A DNA stretch of 64,000 nucleotides from Lineolata rhizophorae. Taxonomy: Eukaryota > Ascomycota > Dothideomycetes > Lineolatales > Lineolataceae. Shown piece by piece: positions 9,705 to 21,870 of this stretch. Each line of letters opens with the position of its first letter. Positions within the stretch are counted from its first letter, which is position 1. Made by a program: the position numbers and the translations under genes. The DNA lies in contig MU001673.1 in assembly GCA_010093515.1 (NCBI GenBank), positions 748,049 to 812,048 of the forward strand. The letters run 5' to 3'. Under the pieces are notes generated by a model, which searched no databases, was not told where the DNA came from, and was given only the letters and a program-made list of their open reading frames with translations.

Positions 9705-12700
9705 GGACAAGACTGGAAGCGGCGAACTGCATGATCGCCAATGATTTGATCCTTACCTGACTACTTGCGAAGGTCAACGGAGTCGCGTCTACCTAGATGT
9801 CTTTCTATTTCGGAGAATCCATGATGGGATATGCGCGAGCTCCAGTCCATTACCTAGCCTCAGCATCGAATCAGACATGTCATTCCCCAGCGAAATCTCT
9901 TCGCGATTTTACATCTATGTCGACACACCATCCGTTGTTGCCAGTTGCGAGCTGTGGGGTCGTATTCTGAGGCTTCCTTGCGTTGCACTTTCTAATAGGT
10001 AGGTACCTAGGTAGATATATAAGTTGTAGGCGTGAGATAAGTAGGCAGGTACTTACTCCCTCTGTTCACATGTCTACCTACGGACCTTCCATTCGAACTG
10101 TCGAAGGACCTGTCTTTCCTTTCGGCTCCTTTCTCTGCTGATCGCTTGATGGATTCACGGTGGCTGCCCAACACCCGATTGTTCGTACTTGAATTCAACA
10201 CATCGAAGCAGGTGCCCCCCTCCAGGAGCTTGCAACCGCGGAAAGAGCCTCCCGCCTCCTCCCTCTGCTTATCGCCGGATGGCTGCTGGTGACAATGCGC
10301 TTTCCTTTTCCTCCAGTGGTCGAGGAGGGCATCTTTCCTTACGGCGTCAAGCCGCGAATCGGAAGCTCCGTTTCCTTCCTACGTTTACTACGCGACGATG
10401 ATGACTGCCAATAGCCCTTACACTTCCCTTGTCCGGACCGCCCGTGTTTAGGGATGTCGGGCTCGGCGCTTTCGTTTTTTTCTCCATTTCTCTTCACGCG
10501 TATGATCACCCGAAGGCTCTTCTTTCCCATGATTGCATACATTCACTACCTCTTTTTGTCCGCTGCCATAAGACGTTTTACCCTTTGGGCGGTCATACCG
10601 CTGGCGGGGTGGGCAGCTCGCTGGAAGCTCCGGGACCTCTTCGGAGTCAGTGACCTCGACAGTAAGCCATCTTCCTAACCCTGGCTTCGGGGCGGCTCCC
10701 GAGCGACTCTAGCTGCTCTCAAATATGTCACGGCGTGGAATCATTGACATCCGATTCTGGCAGGGTGGAGCTCCGACTGCTTGCTGCCTGGGCAATTATT
10801 GCCTCGATGAGTCTCGTTACGAGCTTGGTCACTGTCCTCGAGGGGATGTGGCTTTAAGTGAGCTCGAGGGCTCGAAACCTCTCAACGGCCGGAATTGCAC
10901 TTGAATTTTCCCCGCAATGGCCTAAGGGATTTCTCTCTGGAAGTTGTAACGGTCTTAAAGAAAATTTTGACTCGAATACTTTTCACAATTTTTTTCTCAC
11001 CTTGAATCCTGGCCTAGCTGCTGTGACAAGGAGAAGAAATGTCAGGTCTGGCTTGTCCGTGCTCGGGGCTTTATGCTGGATCTGTGCACATTTTTGGTGG
11101 GCATAATCGTGTCTGACAGCCATTGTTAACCTTTTCGTTTCAAATCTTCCAGGTTCTGCGCTGACTTGCACTACCGTGCAGCAAGACTTTTCCTCCATGG
11201 CCTATCTCGGCCGCGGTCTATATCCTCTGCAACCTCTCTACTCTGCACGGTATTACGACCACTAAGTTCTCCCTCCCCCAGATGATTGCCGACTCGACCA
11301 ATACGCCGCAAACAAGCCTGCGGGCGCACTACATCCGCCAGCTCACTTTACACAAGTAGCAAAAAGGACCTGTTCGTGTCAAGTTGGGCATGGGGAACTG
11401 TAAACGTGAAATCAATAACTTTGAACTGGAAGTGTCAAGGTCTATAGCACTGGAACAACCTTTCGTCAAGGGATCCGCATACAGTACATATGCCTTTGGC
11501 GAACTGTAGCAGGGCAGCAGTGTAGCAGATCTAGCTAGCTCATGCTGAGATTCAATATACTGATCCTTGATGTGCGAAATACGTAGCTTGGGCTCCTGCC
11601 TACCCGGTTATCTAGGCCCTAAATATCGACCATCGACTGGAGCTATACGTAGCAGAATCTGCATGAAGTTAAGTAGAAGTGAGATTTAGACATAAGCCGA
11701 AGCGTCGTAGCTGTCTATTACTATGGGCGAGGTATATAGTGGACTACCACGTCTTGTGATTCAAGGTTGGATAGTAGTGTTGTAGTGCGAGACGTTTCTC
11801 AAGCACCTGCGCGATTTTGTACAACTTGATGCTTTTGCGCCTCGTTAGATAAGATCCGGTTGGAGCATGGATAAAATGTGACTGTCATAAAGTTAGATAC
11901 GAGGCGGTGGTGCCCAAGCCGCCCTAAGCCTGAGAATACTGAAAGAGAATGTTAACCCTTCTCCTTCTTCGTTCCTTTCACTTTTCTCTTGGTCTATTTA
12001 TTTACCCGTAAAACGCTTGTAGGCTAGTCCAGGAACTATTCCAAGCCATAACTCCACCAAATTTACTAGGGAGGCTAGTATGCAGCCTAGCATAGGTAGG
12101 AGCACTCAGTACAATACAGGGAAGAGCAAGTGGCACAGCACGGGGAAGTTTTGCAGCGTAGTACGTCGAGCGATCGCTCCCGCCGGGACCGCACGCGCAA
12201 CGCGTCGCCTAAGAGTAAAGCGGAGGAATCTGCTAGAAAACGCTCAACGACAGGTAGAGTTGCAAAGCGTCCCAGTATACGGGTCGAAAACAGAGCCAAC
12301 GCGTGGTACTAGGAAGAGAGGGCGTTCTGTATAGGCCCGCGCTATAGCTAAAAGCAAACTGGACAGGTGTCACATGCTCTAGGGCGAGTTTTGCAATTCT
12401 CTATTCGTCGGGGGGGGGGGGGGGGTTGAGGGTAGGAGTAGGATTATTAATGTCGAGATGTAGGGAAGACAAGAGATGTAGATTAGAAGTTGAAGGTTCA
12501 AATAGGCAAGATCATGTCGGAGGAGAATGTAAGTAAGATATTAGGTATAGAGAGATGATAAGATGTTCGCAGTCCAAGGAAGGTCTCCTAGTATACTCAA
12601 CGGAAGCTCTTAAATTGTTCTGTAATGCTCCGAAGGAGGTTGCTTTCATAGTAAGGCGTCACGCCGGACCCATTATGTAGGGCCGGTACCGGCCCGTTCC

Positions 12701-13380
12701 CGGCAACTCTTGGCCCAATCGCGTTGTCACGGGACCGCTTGTTGCCCTTGGCGTCGGCATTTCGGCATTAGGGCGCCACGGAGTACACCGCAAATTTCTA
12801 GCGGAGCACACAGCCAACGTACCCTCGAGAATGAAAAAACAACACCAAAAGAGTATTAACGCTTTGCCCACGGGCTGGCAGCACACACAGATCCGGTTAT
12901 TGAGCTCCTTTATCGCGACTAGACACTGAATTGCGGCTCCAACTCCTAGCATGGCACGATCGGCAAGTTGAAAGCTTGGTCTCCCGGGATTCAACGTTCG
13001 CATACTCACTGACAAGCAATTCTACGGGGAATTTCCTAATGCTACCAAGGAGCACTGGTGTGCCTGTTGTGATGTTTCCTGATTTGTTTGTTGCGAAGAT
13101 CAAAAAGTGGAGTTATCGGGGTTTGAGCATAGGATGTAAATATGACCACTGCCCGGGCCGGTCTCGCTCAAACCCATGCCCTTCAAGCGGGAATCGGCAT
13201 CTATTCCCATTTGAAATGGTATATAGACGCTAGACCCGCAGCGACCTGCAGATTAAAAGGATCATCAGGAGATCCTCTGTGGAATACCACCTGTCACGAG
13301 TATATTTTGGCCACCTAGTGCACAAAATCTGCTATTCTCTACTTCAATCCTAACGCACGGATGGGAACTCGCTAATATTC
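9705..13380. other. Gene-poor block of about 3.7 kb
   Basis: No gene model with coherent splice sites and family support was found. The block contains a cluster of TAGGTA/TACCTA motifs (9995-10080), two weak open frames with donor-like ends (10454-10678 and 10725-10904), AT-richer sequence at 11400-12060, a tract of 16 G (12410-12425) and a 16-bp perfect palindrome (12680-12695). The mixture could represent eroded repeats, but I see no terminal repeats or transposase fragments to prove it. Confidence 0.5.
12410..12425. repeat. Homopolymer tract of 16 G
   Basis: Sixteen consecutive G in a non-coding block. Such tracts are unstable and also prone to sequencing error. No gene is nearby. Confidence 0.9.
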
Positions 13381-15217
13381 ATGGCCGACGGAAATATGTT
13401 GCGCGACTCAACGTTTGAGCGAAGTAGAAGCCGATCTACATCTAGGCAGAGTGAACCAGCGTCTCTCGAACGCATGCGTTCCGGGAATTACGTAGACGAC
13501 AATTCAATTTATCACAGCGAAAACGAACTAGAAAGCAACGCCGGCGCATTTACAAGCACTTCAAACGCGAGGCGGCAGCCCGAGGATTCGGATGACCACA
13601 ATTCAGCAGCTGAATCACCAGCAGATCAACCAGAAGAGGAAAAGAAAAAAAGGGATACACCAGATATCGACTATGGGGAAGGCCAAGGGGAAGATCTAGA
13701 AGTTGGGCCCTTGGAGTTGGAGAAAATGCAAAGCAGAAAGTCTGTGAGAGACCCAAACCTGGTAGGTGAATTTGTCATAGACTAGTTTAGAAATCTACAA
13801 ATGCTGATGGCCGCTGATGCTCTAGGTAACATGGGATTCACCAGAAGATCCGGCGAATCCAAAGAACTGGAGTGTTAACAGAAAGTGGGCTGCAGCTGCC
13901 ATCGTATCAGCCTTCACCTTCATCTCTCCTCTCTCATCCAGTGCAATTGCGCCTGCTATATCGACTATAGCACAAGATTTCGACATCAGCAACAGAGTTC
14001 AATCACAGCTGACTTTGTCAATCTTCGTTGTCGGATACGCCATAGGGCCCTTGCTTCTCGGCCCACTCTCGGAGGTGTACGGCCGGGTGCCAGTTCTTCA
14101 GTTAGCAAACTTGTTCTTTCTGTGTTGGAATATTGGCTGCAGTTTCGCGCAAAACACAGCGCAGCTTATTGCATTTCGTTTTCTGTCTGGTCTCGGAGGA
14201 AGCGCCCCACTCGCTATCGGCGGTGGCGTCCTGAGTGATTGTTGGAAGTCGGAAGAGCGAGGCAAATCGTTGGCCTTGTACAGCCTTGCCCCACTCCTTG
14301 GACCGGCGGTCGGTCCAATTGCTGGAGGTTTCATCACCCAAAATACAAGTTGGCGTTGGACATTCCACGCCATCACTATCACGGATGCCATCATTCAGCT
14401 TGTTGGATTGTTCTTGTTGCAAGAGACGTATGGACCAAAACTTCTGAAAAATAAGGCGGACCGGCTGAGAAAAGAAACGGGCAACGTCAACTTGCACACG
14501 GAATTCGAAAGCCCGGACAGAACACTAATCAAGCTCCTGGCGACTTCTTTTCAGCGTCCATTCCGCATGCTGGCAACACAGCCAATCATCCAGCTCCTCG
14601 CATTGTATATGGCGTACATATACGGCCTGATGTACCTTGTCTTGACTACATACCCTGTTCTGTGGGCCGACACGTATCACGAATCCATGGGTATCGGTGG
14701 CCTGAACTATATTTCGTTGGGACTCGGGTTTTTCTTCGGCGCTCAAATTGGCGGTAGACTCAACGACAGGATATACCGAAAGCTCAAGAAGCGGAATAAT
14801 AATGAAACTCGACCAGAATATCGGGCGCCTGCAATGGTACCAGGGGCCATATTGGTTCCTATCGGCCTATTCTGGTACGGGTGGTCGGCCCAAGCCAATG
14901 TTCATTGGATCATGCCGAACATTGGAGCTTGCCTTTTCGCAGCGGGATCTATCTTCGGGTTTCAGTGCATTATGTCCTACTTAGTCGATGCATATACTCG
15001 CTATGCAGCTTCGGCTATAGGGTCAGCAACAGTTTTGCGCTCTTTATGTGGGTTTGGCTTCCCATTGTTTGCCCCTTACATGTACGAGGCTTTGGGCAAC
15101 GGGTGGGGTAATAGCTTGCTTGGTTTTATCTCTATCGCATTGGGCATTCCGGGGCCATTCGTGCTCTGGAAGTATGGACAAAAGTTACGGGAAAAGAGCA
15201 AGTTCGCGGCGGGCTAG
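13381..15217 (+). CDS. MFS drug/polyamine-type transporter (DHA1, 12 TM)
   Basis: Two exons, 13381-13761 and 13826-15217, joined by a 64-nt intron (13762-13825, GTAGGT donor, CTAG acceptor), give 590 residues. The first 140 residues are hydrophilic, rich in Ser, Arg, Glu and Asp, and cytosolic, as in Tpo1/Flr1-like fungal pumps. The domain begins at VTWDSPEDPANPKNW, the usual pre-TM1 motif of this group. Twelve membrane segments follow. Motif A-like GPLSEVYGRVPVLQ lies after TM2 and the antiporter motif C-like LLGPAVGPIAGGF in TM5. By family it should export drugs, polyamines or other small organics in exchange for protons at the plasma membrane. The substrate cannot be read from sequence. 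It sits next to a gene-poor block with no biosynthetic genes around, so a toxin-export role in a cluster is not supported here. Confidence 0.9.
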
Positions 15218-15783
15218 ACTCTGCCTTAAACTCACGGAGAGATAGTATTTGAGTTTTTTTTCTTCCTATTCTTTTTCACATTCTTTTTGGTTTTCTTCAT
15301 ACTGGCTTTTCGATTGACCTCGAGCCTCATTGAAAGGTATCAAAATTATCATTATCTAGCATATTTGTTATCTCATTCTCATAAGCATTCCATTATCACT
15401 GACCTGAGTCGTAGCTAGCGTAAAACTGAAATAGACTTGACTGATCGTTTTTAAAAGTTGGAGGCGCGATGCTTTGCAGCATTGGTAGAATCTATCTTAG
15501 ATTTAGTAGTATCTATTACATTTTAGTGCGTAGATGTATTTTGGGTACAAAGAATAACTGAAAAATGACGCAGCTAAATTAAGAGCATTTTCAATTTCCT
15601 TGATTTGTTTCATCTTTAATTTTTACTATTCCTAATGAGATGGATGCCGCGGCCAGTGAGGTACGTCCTACCTTTTCGAGGAGGTCCGTGCGCCGGGGCA
15701 AAGCTCCGGCAACATCTGGTGGAGAGATCCCTATGGAGAGCTTAGCTTTCACCTAAACTTCTACGCCTGCGATATTCCCATCC
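15218..15783. other. Intergenic region, AT-rich
   Basis: T-rich sequence just after the transporter stop (15246-15300) probably forms its 3' UTR and polyadenylation region. The remainder is the sco1 promoter. No gene or repeat is seen. Confidence 0.5.
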
Positions 15784-17003
15784 ATGCCACGTCCTGCGCC
15801 ATCAGTTGCTTCTACTGCTCGGGCATTGCGCCCGGGCGGTGCGACGCGACGCGCTTTTGACAACAGTAACCCGATCCTTCGACGCCCTGCGCCGCCCGAC
15901 GAGTCCCGTCAACTCTACCACAGTTCAAGTCGGACCATCAGCAACCGAGCTGTTTTCCAAGCACCGACGCCCGTGTTCGCCGGAGCACAGCGCGAGTTTG
16001 TTAGCTGCCGAAATGTGCAACGCGGGAATTTCTCTACATCACAGAGGCGGTGCCGGGCCTTCAAGACGGTGCAAGAGGCAGATTCGAGGCATCGCGGCGG
16101 AGGGGTATGGCTGACCGCACCCCAATTGTGGTGGGTTGCTTGCTAACTTAGGACATGTATAGCCATTCTCTTGGAAGGCGGGGCTTATTTTCATCATCAC
16201 CGGCGCGTGCTTGAGCATCTATTTCCAGGCTGAGAAGGCTCGAATGGAGAGGAAGCGGATAGCAGAACACACAAAGGGAGTTGGCAAGCCCAAGGTCGGC
16301 GGGCCGTTCAACTTGATTGATACTAACGGGAAGCCGTTCACGCATGAGAATTTGAAGGGAAAATACTCGCTGGTAAGTGAGGCTTCTCGGCATTTCACGC
16401 AGTGTGACCCTTCGCATGTAGCCGACTACCTCGAACGTTTCCTGTTAGCATTTCTTGTCGCAAAAGCTTATTTGAATGCGTTTGGACACAGATTTACTTT
16501 GGTTTTACTCATTGCCCAGACATCTGCCCTGATGAGCTCGACAAGATGGCAACGATGTACGATTTAGTTAAGCAAAATATGGGAAACGTCATTCGACCTG
16601 TGTTCATCTCAGCGGACCCTGCGAGGGACACGCCTCAAGTATTGAGGACATATCTCGACGAATTTCATCCCGAATTCATTGGTCTAACCGGCGAATACGA
16701 GGAGGTAAAAGCGACTTGCAAGGCCTACCGTGTTTACTTCTCTACGCCGGAGGGCGTGAAGCCAGGCCAGGATTATCTGGTTGATCACAGTATCTACTTC
16801 TATCTCATGGGTAAGCGAACGCCGATTCCGTGCCGTTATCCTATACGATGTTTTCCGATGGACGCTAACGGGCTGTAACCGGTGCCACAGATCCGGAAGG
16901 CGACTTTGTCGAGGTGTTGGGCCGAAACTTTACGGCGGAGCAAGCAGCAAAGGTCATCATGGACCATATCAAGGACTGGAAAGGACCGTTGGATAAGAAT
17001 TAG
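15784..17003 (+). CDS. sco1: Sco1-like copper chaperone for cytochrome c oxidase assembly
   Basis: Four exons: 15784-16104, 16163-16372, 16492-16810 and 16891-17003; 320 residues. The first 105 residues are Arg/Ser/Ala-rich and poor in acid, a mitochondrial targeting sequence. One membrane segment follows (about 110-128, KAGLIFIITGACLSIYFQ), anchoring the protein in the inner membrane with the thioredoxin-like domain in the intermembrane space. The copper site is complete: HCPDICPD (Cys185 and Cys189, CxxxC) and the distal His in DYLVDHS (His276). It delivers copper to the CuA centre of Cox2. Three introns of 58-119 nt have good consensus, and the first has the branch site TGCTAAC. The ATG at 15784 gives a typical presequence. 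Confidence 0.95.
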
Positions 17004-19275
17004 GCAGGAGATCACGAGTAAATCGCGCGACACAGTACCACTTAGCATCCCTCCCCACTCCTTCGTAAGCGTCGAATGCGAGTTGGAACTCCGACGCTAC
17101 CAAAGGCGGTAGCATCGCCTTTGAAAATTGCTTATGCTGTACAGTACCCCATTGTATATAATTAGAGCCCGAGTTTGTTTCGAGCACCTTCCAATTAACG
17201 CGAAATGATTTGACACCACGCGTGTGGCTCCTCAAAGGTCACGCTACTCGACGCTGCGTCCGTGCGCTTTAACGGTTTAGGAACTCAGATAGCTTCTACG
17301 CCGCTTCGGCTGTTCCTGGCAAAACTATTCCTTCGGTATCTTTCTGGTATTCACGGCCTTTGTCGGCTCAAGTCTCGAACTACTCGGTGCCCTGGAAGTA
17401 CAGGAGTAGTTGTTCCTGCCCGTCTGATAAGCTAAGTGTTATTTCGTATTCGAAGTCCCTTTCTTTCTGCGTACTGGAGGTCCAAGACGAATGTGTATTT
17501 GCGGTCATCTGTACTCGCATCATTTCTTTCTGATACATTTGGACAGCCCTTCTAACCGTGGGCCTGGGAATATATATTGGCACACGTGTCAGAAAGATGT
17601 CTCCCAGACCCCCAGACATCAGATTGCAAGTGGGTCCGTGGACACTGCGGAGGATTTACAGTGCTATGGCTCTCGGCGACGGCTCACGCGCGCCTTAGGT
17701 ACGCAGAGTCCTCGGTCGATATCAAGAATAAGCTCCCTAAGCGTAGGTTGGGACAGCGCACCGCTCCATGCCAAGACAAAGGTTCTGGGGTTGCGACGGC
17801 TTTAGTACATGAGCTTCCTTGTCGGGAGACATGGGTGTACAGAGATTGGTGCGAGTTAGTGGCCGGGCCCGATGCAGGTAGCTGTATGCATGGACCTCCA
17901 AACAAGATTCGACAAGGCTTTTATGACCTTCCTAATTAAACCTTCTCCGCTAAGCTTCGCCGCACCGCAAACGATTGGGCAAGAGGGTTTAAAGGCGAGT
18001 CAAGCCACTATATTTTCTGCTTATCCACACTTAAGAATAATTTTGGGGTGGGCCACTCGGCTTGGCCAGGTAGTGTGTGACACCAAGCTCCCGGACGGTG
18101 GCTAGGCGAGCTGGTTTAATTTATGCGAGGGGCCCGTGATATCCAGAAACGCGCCACCTTATCGCAAACTCCAACACCATGTACTTCGTACGAGCATCTC
18201 ACCAAGTACAGTGCACAGCAGGCTTTGACGCGAGTCGCGCTCGACGAATCAATCGTGGCAACACGGGACCGATGGACGGCGGAACGCGCCGACGGCAGGA
18301 CCTACCTTGGTGCGTCGTGATTTAAGTTTTGGAGATGGGACGACTTCCGATCTGCAACCACACGGGAGGAGGTCCAGAAGCGAACAGGCCACCGAAGGCG
18401 GACGGCGTCTTTCGTGCCTATACGAAGAAAACGGCCCTTGTATAGCGACGTCAAGGGCGCCGGCCCGTCGCCACAGCCGCGAGTTCGATCGACCAGCCAG
18501 GCGTCGGCAGTGCCGCTGGGGCCCCGATTGATGGAGTGTGCTGGGTGTGTTGTGCAGACAAGCAGTGTGGCACTCTGTGCCCCTCGGCCACTTATCCGGA
18601 AGCAGCAAGAGACAGGGGCGGCGATATGGCTACATTGCCAGCCGCAGGCGCTTGATTCGTCGGCGCGGGACGCCAGACCGGGGATCGCCGCCCAGATCAA
18701 CGGTTTAAGGTGGTATTTCATGCCCCAGCCGCGTCCCGCGCGACGCAGACGGTCCCGTATCGCGGTACCACCACGGGCCCGAGCCATGGTCCTTCAGGGC
18801 CCGAGCTGGTCATCCCCGAAGTCTCCACGCTGCCGGGGCGCGTCGCTCCCACGGTCGACAGCTCTTGGCTCGCTGCAGGCCGGCCGCAGACAAGGCGCCT
18901 GCCGATCGTGTTTCTGGTACGCGGCCAGGCAGGCGAGAGCGGCGAGCCGTGGCACTTGCCAGGATTGGCAGGAGTTGCTGGTGTTCAAAAATGTTTCCAT
19001 GCATTGACCCGGCCAATAGCCGCACTCTATCGCGGCCGCGACGCGGCAGGGACTTTGATAGCGACCCGTGGGTCTGGCAGATAGACCAGGTCCAGTATCG
19101 GTAGGTGCGTCGAGCCAGGTGCGCGCATGGCAACATTCCATGTCATGGTCCGTTGCCGCCGCCATGGCATATATTACCGTCCGTCTGCCCCTCTCTCTCC
19201 GCCGTGGACCCGCGAACCACAGAGAGGAACACCGGCTTGCCACGGTTTAGCAGGTCTGAGCCCACTGCCCCCGCC
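17004..19275. other. Intergenic region of about 2.3 kb
   Basis: The segment from 18250 to 19250 is GC-rich with overlapping open frames on several strands, as expected of GC-rich non-coding DNA. None has a family match. The last part would hold the OPT transporter promoter. No RNA gene or repeat is evident. Confidence 0.45.
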
Positions 19276-21870
19276 ATGAATCCGGCCGAAGTAGTCGACC
19301 GCAGCGTCCAGCCCGGGGGCTTCATCCCCAACGTGTAAGTTGTCTCCCGGAGATCAATGGAGCCGTCCGTGGGACGAGGCTCGCGCGAACAGGAACTGAC
19401 CAAGGGACAGAGACCCCATGGGCGAGGACGAGAAGAAGATGGATGCCCCCCTGGATGCCATTGACCATGCGTCTCGCTCATCGGGCCAAGAGAAGGAGAT
19501 CCGTGTCGACGAGAGGTCCGAGGGCGAGGGCGAGGGCGAGACGGCCCACTTCAACTTCGTCAAGGAGCCGTTTCGCCCGTTTGATGGCCTTCCTGACGAG
19601 AAGAAGCGGATCATCACTGTTCGCGCCGTGGTAGTTGGTCTCATTTGCGGCGCTCTTGTCAATGCGTCCAACATCTACCTTGGTCTGAAGACCGGCTGGA
19701 CTTTCGGAGCCAACATGTTCGGCGTAAGTAGTCGTGTGGCCTTACTACTCTGAGTGAAAGCTTGACTCTAACCGTTCATTTTAGGCCATTGTTGGTTTCT
19801 GTGTGGTCAAATTCCTGTCCAAGTCTTTCGCCCACGTCCCCATCCTGGGTGGCGATTTCGGTCCCCGTGAGAACAACATCATTCAGACTGCTGCCGCTGC
19901 TTCTGGTGGTCTGTCCAGCGTGTTCGTCTCGGCTATGCCGGCTCTGTACCAGCTAAACCTCTTGGACACCCCATCTGCAGACTTCTGGCGCATTGTATCG
20001 TTCACCGCTGTTGGTGGCTACTTCGGTTTCTTCTTTGCCACCCCATTGCGCAAGTTCTTCCTTATCTATGTTGCCAAGGAGTTGCGTCTCATTTTCCCGA
20101 CGGCCTCGGCGACCGCGATGACCATTCGGAGTATGCATGAGGCATTCAGTGGTGAGATTGTGGCTAAGAAGAAGATGAAGGCCTTGTCGGCTGCGTTCGT
20201 CATTGCCTGCATCCTTCGCGTCATCTCGACCTATGCCACTGGCATTCTCTGGGATTGGCACTTTTTCACTTGGTTCTACATCTGGGGCAACTACAATAGT
20301 AAGTGCATGTTCTAGCCGCTTTTCGGATCGCAGTGAGCTGACCTGTTTATTCAGACCTTGCCATCCACGTTGAAAACTGGGGTTGGATTCTTGAGTGGAC
20401 TCCAGCTTTCATTGGTTCAGGCATGCTTGTCGGTCTCAATGTTGCTATTTCCTTCTTCGCTGGTAGTGTCATTGCCTGGGGTATCATTGGCCCTGCGCTT
20501 GTGCACAACGGTGCGGCTTTTGGTTACGCCTTCGACCCCGAGGACCCAAAGTGGGGAGAGTATATGAACTTCTGGTCTCTCTCCACCGAATACTCTAATA
20601 AGACGACCCCGAGTCCGAGATATTGGCTTCTCTGGCCTGGTGTGCTCCTAATGATTGCTGTCAGCTTCACCGGTATGTCCTGCACACCAGAGATAGCGTT
20701 TTACTAGCTCGGGCTAATTTCCTACCCAGAACTCGCCCTGCAGTGGAAGGTCATGTGGTTCGCAGGCAAGGCTCTCGTTAGGGGCGTCGCCAAGGGAATC
20801 TACGAGGTCTCCCATATGGCTGGCAAGGAGCTTCCCTGGCTTAAGAAGAAGAGTGCTCAGAAGGAAGAAGACCTGGTAAAGGACCCTGTCGCTGATGAGG
20901 ACCTCGTCAAAATGTGGATGTACCTGCCGGGCTTGGTCCTGGCCATCATTTGCATTTGCGTCGTCTTGGGCGTCCAGTACGAAATGCCTATCGGGATGTC
21001 GCTGCTCGCTGTCTTCCTCGCTTTCTTCTTCTCGTTTCTGGCCATTCAGTGCACTGGTGTCACTGGTAAGTCGCTCGGTGCATTGCACCACTTGAAGTTG
21101 TTCTAACATTACTAGACATCACGCCTCTTACTGCGGCGTCAAAAGCCTCTCAGATAGTACTTGGAGGCGCCACAAAGGGCGAGGGCTGGGACGTCACGCG
21201 TTCTCAGAGGCTGAACCTGCTCGGCGGCGCCGTGGCAAGCATTGGGGCAAACCAAGCCACCGACCTAGTCAACGACTTCCGTGTTGGTTTCCTGCTGCGC
21301 ACGCCACCGATTCAGCAGTGGCTTGTCCAGGGCGTCGGCACCGTCGTTGCCATCTTCCTAGCGCCGGCCATGTACGTGCTGTTTAGCAAGGCATACCCGT
21401 GCGTCAACGACGCCGAGGCCGAGACTTGCGCCTTCTCCGTGCCGTCCGCGTCTGCGTGGCGCGCTACCGCCGTCGCCGTGACGGACCCGGACTTCCCCAT
21501 TCCGACTTCTTCGGGCATTTTCTCCATCGTCTTCGCCTGCTTCGGCTCCCTCATGGTCGTCATCCGCCACTACCTCTGGGTCGGCAAGCGGGAGTGGATG
21601 AGGACGTACCACCCGAACATGATGTGCATCGGTCTCGCCTTCGTCATCCCTCAGACCGTGTACGGCACTGCTATGGTTATCGGTGCCGTCCCAGCTTACT
21701 TCTGGGCCAAGAAGTGGCCCGTCTCTTTCGACATCTACTGCTACGCCGTAGCGGCCGGTCTCATTGCCGGCGAGGGTATTGGCGGTGTCATCAACGCCAT
21801 TCTCGAGATCTGCCAGGTCTCTGGGACCTTCTACGGCAGTGGCATCGCTTGCCCCATGGAGTCGTGCTAA
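19276..21870 (+). CDS. Oligopeptide transporter (OPT) family protein, YGL114W-like
   Basis: Six exons (19276-19334, 19411-19723, 19785-20298, 20355-20672, 20730-21065, 21116-21870) give 764 residues; the five introns are 50-76 nt and all GT-AG. A hydrophilic N-terminal region of about 95 residues precedes many membrane segments, starting VRAVVVGLICGALVNASNIYLGLKT. The segment GLKTGWTFGANMFGAIVGF and the C-terminal AAGLIAGEGIGGVINAI are OPT-family hallmarks. The overall resemblance is to the uncharacterised yeast YGL114W branch and the plant YSL-like OPTs, not to the Opt1/Isp4 glutathione/tetrapeptide branch. The expected role is proton-coupled uptake, or intracellular movement, of peptides or metal chelates. 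The true substrate is unknown. The start ATG at 19276 is the first in frame, and exon 1 has only 19 full codons. Confidence 0.92.

Noticed and set aside
10454-10678. 74-codon hydrophobic frame ending near a GTAAGC donor
   Set aside because: No downstream exon in phase could be found; the next candidate exon would hit a stop.
18302-19007. Overlapping open frames of about 160-200 codons on both strands
   Set aside because: No homology, no splice sites, and mutual overlap; typical of GC-rich intergenic DNA.
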